This document shows positions 33,362-41,564 of a stretch of DNA of 64,000 bases, in pieces. Within the stretch, counting starts at the first letter, position 1. The number at the start of each line of letters is the position of its first letter. The DNA lies in the NCBI GenBank assembly GCA_964643895.1, contig CAZXUE010000001.1:1-64000 (forward strand), in the 5' to 3' direction. A program made the translations under genes and the position numbers. A model generated the notes under the pieces. It was not told where the DNA came from. It saw nothing but the letters and a program-made list of their open reading frames with translations, and ran no database searches. Origin of the DNA: UBA7683 sp964643895. Lineage in GTDB: Bacteria; Patescibacteriota; Saccharimonadia; Saccharimonadales; UBA7683.

Positions 33362-33500
33362 GTTACGAATGGTACACCGGGAGGGATAGTGCCGCGCTTT
33401 TCCGTTCGAACTTACTCGATGCGAGCATCTGCGTGAGATCTCACTCCACCGAACCCCCGACCTACAAATTTTGTACCAAAGTTTAGTCAGGGCTTCGGGT
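33362..33500 (-). ncRNA. candidate structured RNA
   Basis: This gene-free stretch between the tRNA-Leu terminator and another terminator contains paired ends (TGGTACA and TGTACCA, perfect over 7 nt). It also has G-rich and C-rich arms (CGGGAGG with CCCCCG), a perfect 12-bp palindrome GTGAGATCTCAC and an 8-bp palindrome GTTCGAAC. It does not match tRNA, SRP RNA or RNase P cores that I can recognise. A folded small RNA is an inference. Confidence 0.35.
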
Positions 33501-33509
33501 CGCTCTCGG

Positions 33510-33553
33510 GAATAACCAACTTAAAAATCCTGCCAGAAGCAGGATTCGTAAGT
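33510..33553 (-). terminator. long hairpin terminator after tRNA-Leu
   Basis: ATCCTGC and GCAGGAT pair around a short loop with TTTTT after the stem. An outer CCAACTTA/TAAGTTGG stem of 8 bp extends it. It starts at the tRNA CCA end. Confidence 0.8.
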
Positions 33554-33638
33554 TGGTACCGCGGAGAGGACTTGAACCTCCACGCCTTGCGGCACTAGCT
33601 CCTAAGGCTAGCGTGTCTACCAATTCCACCACCGCGGC
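33554..33638 (-). tRNA. tRNA-Leu (anticodon UAG)
   Basis: Minus strand, 85 nt. The acceptor stem is GCCGCGG with CCGCGGT, then ACCA, so CCA is encoded. The anticodon stem is CTAGC/GCTAG with loop CTTAGGA, anticodon TAG. The T arm (GGAGGTTCAAGTCCTC) is standard and there is a long variable arm, as expected of a class II leucine tRNA. It would read CUA and, by wobble, other CUN codons. Confidence 0.93.
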
Positions 33639-33715
33639 ACAGATGAGGTTGGAACGTGTCTATTGTACGACAGATCAGCGATTTGTTCTACTAGAAAGTA
33701 GGCGCCAAGCGACGC

Positions 33716-34243
33716 CTACTGTAAACGGTAGTAAGCTAGTGCCGCATCGCCATAATTTCGATTGTCCACCACAACAACTCCATTGGACGAAGGCACATCT
33801 TCCCTACCTGGGTACGATAATACCATAAGCCCTTTTGGGTTTAAATGCTCTTTTAGTGCAAAAACTGTGGATAACTGAAGATCGTTATAGGGTGGATCGC
33901 ACAAAATGATATCAAATTTTTTATCCACATTCTGCTTGCCCCATGCTCGGCAGCCGGCCTTCACAACATCCAGATTTCTAACCCGTAGTTTCTCTGCATT
34001 ATCTTTTGCAATCTGGTATGCCTTAGGGTCGCGTTCAGTCGCAAGCGCATATTCAGCGCCCCTGCTGATAGCCTCGATTGCAAGCGCGCCGCTGCCAGCA
34101 AACGCATCCCATACCTTTTTGCCGCTCAGATCACCAAGTGTATTGAAGAGCGCCGAGCGTGGCCGTTCGCCCATCGGATGCGTTCTGTAGCCGCGCGGCG
34201 CTTTTATTATTCTGCTGCCGTGTAGCCCGCCAATAATACGCAT
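33716..34243 (-). CDS. rsmD: 16S rRNA (guanine966-N2)-methyltransferase RsmD
   Basis: RsmD methylates G966 of 16S rRNA in the 30S head. The 175-residue product has the family start MRIIGGLHGSRIIKAPRGYR, then RPRSALFNTLGDL and SAM motif I VWDAFAGSGALAIEAISRGA. The catalytic DPPYNDLQLS has the DPPY motif. It shares a base with the gene at 34243. Length matches the family. Confidence 0.93.
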   Translation of the reverse strand: MRIIGGLHGSRIIKAPRGYRTHPMGERPRSALFNTLGDLSGKKVWDAFAGSGALAIEAISRGAEYALATERDPKAYQIAKDNAEKLRVRNLDVVKAGCRAWGKQNVDKKFDIILCDPPYNDLQLSTVFALKEHLNPKGLMVLSYPGREDVPSSNGVVVVDNRNYGDAALAYYRLQ

Positions 34244-35046
34244 CAGGCTTCGGCCTCATCAAGCGCGAGTATCCATGCTGCGGCAATGGTGCGTACAATG
34301 CGCGGCGCAAGCTCAGTACGTATCTGCCTGGCAAGCTTGACGCTCCAGCCGCGACCAAGAAAGCGTTCATACATATTTAGTTCATAAATTTCCAGTGCTT
34401 GCTCTCGTATGTAGCCCTCAAAACCGATGTTACGGATGTGCCTGATGTCAGCGTCGGTAAGGTAGTGCTTCTTAAACTTCATAGGACGAACGGTGGAAGA
34501 AACGCCCCATTCAAAATACGCATGGCTGATAATTAAACCTTTTGCACCCCACAACTTCCAGTTTTTGCTGAGAGTCTGGCGTTTTGTATCACCTTTAATC
34601 ATTACTTTTTGCTTAAAGCTGGTTCGGGTTTCAATCCCTTCACCGCGCAGTTCTATCAGCTTTTTCTCGTATGGATAATGATGGGCGGGAGTAAGGCCGT
34701 CAACAACTGCATGCGCCAGCCACGCAGCCTCGAAAGCAGCCTTCTCTTCGTCGTTATCTTTCAAGGCTGTCTTAAGGCTCGCAAAGTGATTATTGATAAT
34801 ATCAAGCAATCGTGTGTCATCTGGGTCGGTCGGGTCCCAGTAGTGCCATGGCTCGTCAACGGCCGGACTTTTGCGTTTAATGCCGTCCGGCCCGTTATTG
34901 CCCTCAAAGTGTAGGATGAGCTTTGAAGATGGAAACCTCGCATCTGGTCTCGATACCTGAACAAACTTTCGTGCGACACGATCAAACTTTTGATGCGCAC
35001 CAATTAAGTTTCCGGATTTATTGTGTAACGTCGTTCCTGAGTACAT
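34243..35046 (-). CDS. unknown protein with phospholipase C/S1-nuclease-like His pattern
   Basis: The 267-residue protein has no clear family that I can name. It carries several His/Asp motifs: GNLIGAHQKFDRVARKF, LHFEGNNGPDG, EPWHYWDPTDPDD and AWLAHAVVDGLTPAHHYPYE. They recall zinc-dependent phospholipase C / P1 nuclease helical folds, but without a signal peptide. TAAACT lies 6 nt before the ATG (likely leaderless). Its stop overlaps the rsmD start, so the two form an operon. Confidence 0.6.
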   Translation of the reverse strand: MYSGTTLHNKSGNLIGAHQKFDRVARKFVQVSRPDARFPSSKLILHFEGNNGPDGIKRKSPAVDEPWHYWDPTDPDDTRLLDIINNHFASLKTALKDNDEEKAAFEAAWLAHAVVDGLTPAHHYPYEKKLIELRGEGIETRTSFKQKVMIKGDTKRQTLSKNWKLWGAKGLIISHAYFEWGVSSTVRPMKFKKHYLTDADIRHIRNIGFEGYIREQALEIYELNMYERFLGRGWSVKLARQIRTELAPRIVRTIAAAWILALDEAEA

Positions 35047-35153
35047 GTATCTAGTTTATAGTGTTTGGTTCGTTGTTGGTAGTTCTACAAATTAATAGAC
35101 GAGTTTCGGCTCTGGCCATTGATCTATGAAAGGCTCGGGGTGCTCACCTGTGT

Positions 35154-37181
35154 TTAATTAAGATAGGTTAAGCTGAGAGATTTTTGTACTCTTGTGCGGA
35201 GCTCGGGATAATGCTCGAGGTGTTCTTTTTTGATGAAGGTTTCGGCAGCACTTTTTGCTTGTTTAATTAAACTCAGGTCGGTGATGTTGGCGATTTTAAG
35301 GTCTAGCGCACCGTGCTGCTTGCTGCCATAAATTGCGCCGGGACCGCGAAGCTCCAGATCCATTTCTGCCAGCTTGAAGCCGTCATTGGTCTGTTCCATC
35401 GCCCGAAGACGTTTTGAGGGTTTCTGGCTCGTGCTCGGAATAAGATAGCAGTAACCCTGATGCTCGCCACGACCCACTCGGCCCCTCAGTTGGTGCAGCT
35501 GAGCCAGGCCAAACTGATCTGCTCCTTCAATCAGCATGACCGCAGCATTCGGGATATCTATGCCAACCTCAATAACGGTTGTGCTCACTAGAATATCCAG
35601 TTCCCCCTGAGCAAACGCTTGCATCACTTTTGCCTTTTCTTCATCCTTCATCTTGCCGTGAAGCGTACCTATTCTCCGATGCTTAAACACGCCCGTCTTC
35701 AATCGTTTTACTTCCTCGTTCACGCTTTTAGCTTCAGAATTTTCAGAATCGTCAATCAACGGACACACCACAAATACCTGGCGACCAGCTTTAATTTCAT
35801 CATCGATAATTTGGTAGAGTTGCGGCCGCGAATTAAGCGACCAAAGGTGAGTTTCAATCGGCAAGCGGTTTTTCGGTTTAGCTCCGATGATTGAAATATC
35901 CAGCTCGCCGTACACTGTCAATGCTAGCGAACGCGGAATTGGCGTGGCTGTCATGCTCAGAATATGCGGAATCTTTTCGCCCTTATCCACCAGTTTTTGC
36001 CGCTGTTTAACGCCAAACCGATGCTGTTCGTCAACAATAATAAAACCGAGGCGCTTAAATTGAACCGACTCTTGAAGCAAGGCGTGCGTACCAACAACTA
36101 TATCAATTTTGCCATCCGCCAGCTGCTGTTTTAAAACGGTTTTTGGTTTGCCTTTCACAGCCGACGTAAGAAGCGCGATGTTGATACTGAGCGGCTCCAG
36201 CAAATCTGCGAGTGTAGCCGCATGTTGCCGAGCTAGCAGTTCAGTTGGAGCCATAAAGGCACTTTGAATACCTTGACGGGCCGCCATAAAAGCCGCCATT
36301 GCTGCTACAACCGTCTTGCCAGCTCCGACGTCACCCTCAAGGAGTCTGTTCATGGGAGTTTCTTTGTCGATATCTTGCAAAATTTCCCAGGCAACCTTCT
36401 TCTGCTGGGCAGTTAACTCAAACGGCAAAGCTCCGATGTACTTTTTGGCAAAGGTTTGATCAAACTCAACCTGCAAAGCAATTTCGGCCTCTACCTGCTT
36501 TTTATTGAGCTGTCCCGCCAGCACATACGCAAAAACCTCTTCAAAGCCAATTCGATCTTTCGCCTCGGCTAGTTTTGTTTGGTTCTCTGGCCAGTGCAGC
36601 TGATACGCTGCCTCTGCGTAGCTCATGAAGTCACGCTGCTTCACCAACCATTCTGGCAATGTTTCTGGAAGCTCTTGAAACATACTTGTAACTTCAGTGA
36701 GCGCTCTTCTGATTTCCCGAGAATCCAGGCCTTTTGTTTGCGGATAGATCGGCACAATTCGCGCTGTGTTAGCAGTAAACTCCTTGGCTTCCTCAACTGA
36801 TGGATTTTGCAGTACATAGCGATTGAAGCTGAAATCGTAGAGGCCTGAGAAATAGTACTCGTGATGGGGCTTAAAATACTTCTCTCGATAAGGCTGGTTA
36901 AACCAAACCACTCTTATGGCCGAGCTTGTATCACGAATGACCGCTTCCGTAATATGCATACCACGGCGCACGCGCTTTGTTTTGATTGATTCAATGCTCG
37001 CCTTTACGGTTACTGCACCAGGCTGAATGTCGGCAATCGGCAAAACCTCGGAGTAGTCGTCGTAACGGCGCGGCCAAAAGGTAAGCAAGTCAGAAATCGT
37101 TTCTACGCCAAGCTTCAACAGCTTTTTAGCAGTTTCCGGCCCCACCCCTTTAATTTTTTGTACTGAGGACTGTAAATTCAT
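35154..37181 (-). CDS. recG: ATP-dependent DNA helicase RecG
   Basis: RecG remodels replication forks and Holliday junctions. I place the start at MNLQSSVQKIKGVGPETAKK (37181); in-frame ATGs up to 37208 are possible. The 675-residue product has the wedge OB domain, then helicase motif I GDVGAGKTVVAAMAA, DEQHRFG (DEQH box) and SMTATPIPRSLAL. Motif VI is HQLRGRVGRGEHQGYCYLI, and the RecG-specific TNDGFKLAEMDLELRGPG also follows. All motifs are intact. Confidence 0.96.
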   Translation of the reverse strand: MNLQSSVQKIKGVGPETAKKLLKLGVETISDLLTFWPRRYDDYSEVLPIADIQPGAVTVKASIESIKTKRVRRGMHITEAVIRDTSSAIRVVWFNQPYREKYFKPHHEYYFSGLYDFSFNRYVLQNPSVEEAKEFTANTARIVPIYPQTKGLDSREIRRALTEVTSMFQELPETLPEWLVKQRDFMSYAEAAYQLHWPENQTKLAEAKDRIGFEEVFAYVLAGQLNKKQVEAEIALQVEFDQTFAKKYIGALPFELTAQQKKVAWEILQDIDKETPMNRLLEGDVGAGKTVVAAMAAFMAARQGIQSAFMAPTELLARQHAATLADLLEPLSINIALLTSAVKGKPKTVLKQQLADGKIDIVVGTHALLQESVQFKRLGFIIVDEQHRFGVKQRQKLVDKGEKIPHILSMTATPIPRSLALTVYGELDISIIGAKPKNRLPIETHLWSLNSRPQLYQIIDDEIKAGRQVFVVCPLIDDSENSEAKSVNEEVKRLKTGVFKHRRIGTLHGKMKDEEKAKVMQAFAQGELDILVSTTVIEVGIDIPNAAVMLIEGADQFGLAQLHQLRGRVGRGEHQGYCYLIPSTSQKPSKRLRAMEQTNDGFKLAEMDLELRGPGAIYGSKQHGALDLKIANITDLSLIKQAKSAAETFIKKEHLEHYPELRTRVQKSLSLTYLN

Positions 37182-37201
37182 CACCAACAGATTATAGATC
37201 A

Positions 37202-37230
37202 TTGACATTTATAATAATCTGTGCTATAAT
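37202..37230 (+). promoter_or_regulatory. consensus sigma70 promoter of the 37295 gene
   Basis: TTGACA (37202-37207), 17-bp spacer, TGCTATAAT: both hexamers are perfect and the -10 is extended. The leader of about 58 nt contains a GGGG/CCCC hairpin (around 37260-37275), a 5-codon mini-frame (MSCKG) and a GGAG site before the ATG. Confidence 0.88.
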
Positions 37231-37294
37231 GGTAATAGTAGTTCAACTCATGAGCTGCAAGGGGTGAAGAACCCCGTATACCTTTGGAGCATGC

Positions 37295-37600
37295 ATGGGC
37301 ATCTTCGATGCATTCAAGCGTGGTGCCCAGCAGGGCTACGAGAGTGGTAGGCGCATCCAGCCTCGTGTAACCATGAACTGGGATGCGATCACCAAAACTG
37401 TGGCAGAACTGTGGTGTACCGAACGGTTCTCGTACATAGTTGTTCGTTCTTCGAGCACAGGTGTGGAATATGGCCGGCTCGAGGAAGCAAGGGATCGTAG
37501 CGTGGGCGTGTCTGGCGCCTACTACTACATCGTTCAGTGCAAACCAGGAGCTGAATCTCTCGCAGAGCCGGTAGCAGAGCAGATCCATTCCATGCTGTGA
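37295..37600 (+). CDS. small unknown protein with strong own promoter
   Basis: I do not recognise this 101-residue protein (MGIFDAFKRGAQQGYESGRR...). GGAG lies 6 nt before the ATG. It appears to be a compact alpha/beta protein (RFSYIVVRSSSTGVEYGRLE, then VSGAYYYIVQCKPGAESLAE) with no signal or membrane segment. It is a single-gene unit with a perfect promoter and a strong terminator, so high expression is likely. The antisense ORF at 37199-37729 is treated as a shadow. Confidence 0.7.
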   Translation: MGIFDAFKRGAQQGYESGRRIQPRVTMNWDAITKTVAELWCTERFSYIVVRSSSTGVEYGRLEEARDRSVGVSGAYYYIVQCKPGAESLAEPVAEQIHSML

Positions 37601-37694
37601 AAATAACGCACTACCAGAGGTTTCTGAGATCCATAGTTGGATACGCTGGGAAGGCCCCAGCCGAGAAGCGTCGATACTACCAATCCGCTCTTTC

Positions 37695-37732
37695 AGAAAA
37701 AGACCCCGAGCAATCGGGGTCGTTTTCATTTT
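37695..37732. terminator. bidirectional terminator
   Basis: GACCCCGA and TCGGGGTC form a strong GC stem with a GCAA tetraloop, with A-run on one side and T-run on the other. It can end the 37295 transcript and the convergent MFS transporter transcript. Confidence 0.9.
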
Positions 37733-39306
37733 TAACCGTGAACCACTTCGTCAAGAGATTCTTCTGACTTATTTGGAAGCCAGATGAAAGCGACCAGTGA
37801 AGAGATGGCGATAATAATGGCACCGACAACCAAAGCCCGTCTGAAACCGCTGATCCAAGCCTCTTTTGCAACACTTAATACCGAAACACGGATAGGCTCT
37901 GGCAACATTTCGCTTATCTTTAACGCCCCGGCAAGCGAGCTGGCAGCGATCTCCTTTGCCTGATCGGGCAAGTTTGCAATTGCTGGCGCAATCTTACTCC
38001 CGTACTGCGAGGCTAGTAAGCTACCGAGAACCGCAACTCCAAGACTACCGCCAAGTTCACGCGTTGTGTCGTTCATAGCTGAGCCCATTCCAGCTCTTGC
38101 GCGCGGTACGGCAGACATCATAAGGTCAGTAGTTGGTGACATAGCTGTGGCCATGCCAAGTGCAGCAATACACATAGATGTCACCAGTACAATGTAATTT
38201 GGCGAGACACCCATAGTTGCAAGCATGGCTACACCAACAGACATAACGAGCATTCCTGAGCCAACCACCACCTTTTTCCCAAATCGTTCGACAAGCCGTG
38301 GTGAAAGTATTGAACCTACAACCATAACCAGTGACATGGGCAACATCTTAACCGCAGAGTCGAGCGGCTGGTAGCCCCATACAAGCTGCATGAGCTGGCT
38401 CATATTGAAGAACATTCCCATCAAGGCAAAGAACACCAGTGAAAGTACCAACGAACTTACGCCAAAAGCAGCGATTTTGAAAAGCCGAACATCAAGCATC
38501 GGGTGCTTGGCCCGCAGCTCCCACCACACAAAGAGTGCCATTATAATGAACCCAAGACCAAACACACCTAGCGTTTCGGAGCTGAGCCAGCCATGGTTTG
38601 GAGCCTCAATAATAGCGTAAACAATGCTCGTCAGGCCAAATACAGAAAGAATAGACCCAAAAATGTCGAACTTTGTTTGACCAGGATCTGATGAGCGAGG
38701 CACCAAGAGCGCTCCTGAAACAAGGGCGACGAGAATTAAGGGAAGATTAATCAAGAATGCACCATGCCATGATCCATGTTCCAGAATAAATCCTGTCAAG
38801 AGTGGCCCAAATGCCATACCAGCACCACTGATACCGGCCCAAAGAGAAATCGCTCGAGCTCTTTCTTCATTTGGGAACACGTTGGTCAAGATTGAAAGTG
38901 TCGCCGGCATAATCATAGCTCCGGCGAGGCCCATTACGGCCCTAGCTACAATTAGCTGATTGGCAGTATCAACACCAAAGGCCGCATATGCAGAAGCTGC
39001 TCCAAAAAGCACCAGACCGGTTTGCAAAATACCCTTTCGGCCAAATCTATCCCCGACTGATCCTGCCAAAAAGAGGAAGCCTGCGAAAACTAAAGAGTAG
39101 GAATCAACAAGCCACTGCAGCTGCGTATTGGTGGCGGCCAAATCTTCGCTCAGCCTTGGCAATGCAACATTAAGCGTTGTATTACCCACCATAACAATCA
39201 GCAGCGACAGGCAGAGCACCCCAAGTATATGCCAACGTCGTTGGTATACTTTTTCGGATTCATGAATCCGACGTTTAGGCAGTATTTTTTTAAGCTTTTC
39301 TCTCAT
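37732..39306 (-). CDS. MFS multidrug exporter, EmrB/QacA (DHA2) family
   Basis: The 524-residue product has a cytoplasmic, basic N-terminus of about 25 residues and then about 14 hydrophobic helices. It has the DHA2 signatures VDSYSLVFAGFLFLAGSVGD, RFGRKGI (motif A) and SGAGMAFGPLLTGFILEHGS (motif C). Proton-driven export of drugs or other amphiphilic compounds is the family role; the substrate is unknown. Its start overlaps the marR gene by 17 bp, so the regulator and transporter form an operon. A bidirectional terminator follows. Confidence 0.92.
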   Translation of the reverse strand: MREKLKKILPKRRIHESEKVYQRRWHILGVLCLSLLIVMVGNTTLNVALPRLSEDLAATNTQLQWLVDSYSLVFAGFLFLAGSVGDRFGRKGILQTGLVLFGAASAYAAFGVDTANQLIVARAVMGLAGAMIMPATLSILTNVFPNEERARAISLWAGISGAGMAFGPLLTGFILEHGSWHGAFLINLPLILVALVSGALLVPRSSDPGQTKFDIFGSILSVFGLTSIVYAIIEAPNHGWLSSETLGVFGLGFIIMALFVWWELRAKHPMLDVRLFKIAAFGVSSLVLSLVFFALMGMFFNMSQLMQLVWGYQPLDSAVKMLPMSLVMVVGSILSPRLVERFGKKVVVGSGMLVMSVGVAMLATMGVSPNYIVLVTSMCIAALGMATAMSPTTDLMMSAVPRARAGMGSAMNDTTRELGGSLGVAVLGSLLASQYGSKIAPAIANLPDQAKEIAASSLAGALKISEMLPEPIRVSVLSVAKEAWISGFRRALVVGAIIIAISSLVAFIWLPNKSEESLDEVVHG

Positions 39307-39742
39307 TTCTTCCTCCTTGTTCTTGAATTGATTGACTTACTTTTTTGAGCAGGCTTGCCAGCGTTTCAAGCTCCGAATCGCTCAGAGGCGCAAGTATCTG
39401 GTTCAACTTAGTAAGTTTTGCTCTTTTTGATTCCTTTAACGCTACTTCGCCTTTTTGCGAAAGCTTTAATTTTGTAACACGACGATCATTCTGATCAACC
39501 ATCCGCTCAATGTAGCTCGACTGGACTAATGCATCCACAAGCTGAGTCGCAGCACCTGGTGTCACGCCAAGAAATCCAGCCAGTTCACTCACAGTAACCT
39601 CGTTATTGTGAAAAACACAAAATAACGCTTCGCCCTGTGCGTGCGGTAGCTTTAATATAGCGCTGTGCTCACCCCTCACCAAGCCTTTGCGAAAGTTGAT
39701 AAAGCTAAAGACTATTTCATTAATGTTTTCTTCACGCGTCAT
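39290..39742 (-). CDS. MarR-family transcriptional regulator
   Basis: The 150-residue product has the MarR winged helix: recognition helix region VSELAGFLGVTPGAATQLVD (residues about 50-70) and the wing SYIERMVDQNDRRVTKLKLS. A dimerisation helix forms the C-terminus. MarR proteins repress their own operon and release DNA when they bind a ligand. It precedes the MFS exporter gene and is behind a good promoter with a possible operator. Confidence 0.92.
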   Translation of the reverse strand: MTREENINEIVFSFINFRKGLVRGEHSAILKLPHAQGEALFCVFHNNEVTVSELAGFLGVTPGAATQLVDALVQSSYIERMVDQNDRRVTKLKLSQKGEVALKESKRAKLTKLNQILAPLSDSELETLASLLKKVSQSIQEQGGRNERKA

Positions 39743-39751
39743 AGATTGCCT

Positions 39752-39809
39752 TAGAATCTCATTATTTTAGAACCTAAAGAATATTACGCTTGAAAAAACT
39801 GGTTGTCAA
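39752..39809 (-). promoter_or_regulatory. promoter and possible MarR operator
   Basis: Minus-strand TTGACA (39804-39809), 17 bp, TAATAT (39781-39786). Just downstream (39752-39780), TTCTAA occurs twice, 13 bp apart, within an A/T-rich imperfect dyad. That is the expected place for autorepression by MarR. The divergent gene at 39833 uses TATACT (39820-39825). Confidence 0.6.
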
Positions 39810-39832
39810 CATGTTTTGTTATACTCTTTATT

Positions 39833-40132
39833 ATGGGAATACCAGAAGGATGGAGCGAAAAAGATGGGGCGTTAATTTTTGCAGTAAAATGCAAGGATTT
39901 TACTCATGCACTCGCATTATTAAACTCAGTTGGTGATATTGCTGAACAGCTGAAGCACCACCCGGATCTTGGCATTCGAGACTACAATGAAGTTTTTGTC
40001 ACGACCAAAACTCATGAAGCCAACTCAATTACCAGCAAAGATTACGAGCTTGCAAACAGAATTAACAGCCTACTTGATTATCAAGAGAGCAAGAAGAATA
40101 CTGAAAAGTACGGTACCGATCTGAGTAGCTAG
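39833..40132 (+). CDS. pterin-4a-carbinolamine dehydratase-like protein
   Basis: PCD/DCoH enzymes dehydrate 4a-hydroxytetrahydropterins. I place the start at MGIPEGWSEKDGAL (39833) because TATACT ends 7 nt before it. The 99-residue product has the family core AEQLKHHPDL, YNEVFVTTKTHE and the final SKDYELANRINSLL, including the HHP and THE histidines. No pterin-dependent hydroxylase is visible, so the substrate or role in this reduced genome is unclear. It is divergent from marR. Confidence 0.82.
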   Translation: MGIPEGWSEKDGALIFAVKCKDFTHALALLNSVGDIAEQLKHHPDLGIRDYNEVFVTTKTHEANSITSKDYELANRINSLLDYQESKKNTEKYGTDLSS

Positions 40133-40175
40133 TGCCTGTAGCCTTGCTTATCGAGATCACTTTCGGGACGGATGT

Positions 40176-41387
40176 CTACTTAATAAGAATAAAGGTATTT
40201 TTACCTTTTTTGAGAAGACCAGTTTGGCTGATTTCTTGATCTTCGGTGATTTTTTCGCCATTAACCGAAACTGCGCCTCCTTGGATGAAGCGTCTGGCTT
40301 CGCCGTTGCTGACGGCAGCACCAGTTGAAACGAGCATTTCTATCACGGAGCCCCTCTTGGCAACCGGTATCTCTTTTGCGAGCTCTTCAAGATCCTCATC
40401 TGAAAGATCATTAAAACTTGCCGTACCAAAGAGTACGTCCGAAACATTTCTGACACTACCAGCCGCCTGTTCGCCGTGTACCAACTTTGTTACTTCGTAT
40501 GCTAAATACTTCTGCGCGGCTCTTCCAGCTTTGTCGGCCTCAAAATCTTCCATCAAAGTGTCGAATTCATCAGGTTGAATAAGCGTGTAGATTTTAAGGT
40601 AGTCGCCCACTCCTTCGTCATCAACGTTTAACCAGAACTGATAGAACTTGTACGGGCTTGTCTTATTTGGGTCAAGCCACACCGCACCATCTTCAGACTT
40701 ACCGAACTTCACGCCAGTTGTTTTATTAATAACAAGCGGCGTTGACCACACATGCGCTTCTGCACCCTCAACTTTTCGTATTAATTCAACGCCGGCAAGG
40801 CTATTCCCCCATTGATCGGCGCCACAAAGTTGCAATGTCACGCCGCCTTCTCTGTATAAGTGTAGGAAATCATAGCCTTGAATAAGCGCGTAGCTAAACT
40901 CGGCATAGCTAATACCGGCTCCGCCTTTGCCAATGCGGTTTTTTACAAATTCCCTATTGAGCAGTTGTGTCATAGAGAAGTGCTTGCCGTAGTTCCTTAA
41001 GAAATCCACAAATTGAATATCTTTAAACCAATCGTGATTATTCACAATACTAAATGGTTGACCTGCAAATACCGTTTTGTATTGCGCAGATATTCCAGCA
41101 ACATTTTGCGCGATTACTTCAAGTTCTTTAAGGTCTCGCTCTTGCTTTTTGCCATCAGGGTCACCAATTAAGCCTGTTGCGCCACCTATAAGTAGTGTCG
41201 CCTTGTGTCCGTGATTAATAAAATGGCGGACCATCATGGCGGCGGCCAGGTTGCCAACGGTCATACTGTCGGCACTTGGATCCACACCAAAGTAAAAACT
41301 GATTGGAGTTCTGTCAAGCACCGATACATTTTTAAAGGTCGTTTGATTTACAAATCCGCGCCAGGTAAGTTCTTCTGAGAGTGTCAT
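40176..41387 (-). CDS. tyrS: tyrosyl-tRNA synthetase with altered HIGH motif
   Basis: TyrRS charges tRNA-Tyr. The 403-residue product has the N-terminal class I fold and TyrRS core (GGATGLIGDPDGKKQERDL, SYAEFSYALIQGYDFLHLY, QLCGADQWGNSLAG). A KFGKS loop and a C-terminal S4 domain are also present. The usual HIGH is TVGN (residues 43-46, in PSADSMTVGNLAA), so both motif histidines are replaced. The rest of the active site looks intact. Confidence 0.95.
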   Translation of the reverse strand: MTLSEELTWRGFVNQTTFKNVSVLDRTPISFYFGVDPSADSMTVGNLAAAMMVRHFINHGHKATLLIGGATGLIGDPDGKKQERDLKELEVIAQNVAGISAQYKTVFAGQPFSIVNNHDWFKDIQFVDFLRNYGKHFSMTQLLNREFVKNRIGKGGAGISYAEFSYALIQGYDFLHLYREGGVTLQLCGADQWGNSLAGVELIRKVEGAEAHVWSTPLVINKTTGVKFGKSEDGAVWLDPNKTSPYKFYQFWLNVDDEGVGDYLKIYTLIQPDEFDTLMEDFEADKAGRAAQKYLAYEVTKLVHGEQAAGSVRNVSDVLFGTASFNDLSDEDLEELAKEIPVAKRGSVIEMLVSTGAAVSNGEARRFIQGGAVSVNGEKITEDQEISQTGLLKKGKNTFILIK

Positions 41388-41564
41388 AATTTCCTCTGTT
41401 CATTTAGGTGGTTTAATAATTCTAAGGTTTAAAATTATGCCCTACAGGGCATATGTTGGATAGCAATAGTTTCTGAGCTGTTTCATCAAAGCCTATTATA
41501 CCATCTGTATTTCACTCGCTAAAGTGCTATACTTTATACCATAAGCATGAGGTACAATTAAGGT

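Noticed and set aside
33362..33500. SRP RNA or a split tRNA
   Set aside because: A GGAA loop and GTTCGAAC are present but the conserved SRP domain IV and the tRNA cloverleaf cannot be formed.
37199..37729. 176-codon ORF antisense to the small gene at 37295
   Set aside because: No ribosome site or promoter in that direction, composition not protein-like, and it runs through the terminator. The plus-strand gene has a consensus promoter and GGAG site.
41437..41452. GCCC/GGGC hairpin before tyrS as a terminator or T-box
   Set aside because: No U-run and no T-box sequence; it is only a short palindrome.
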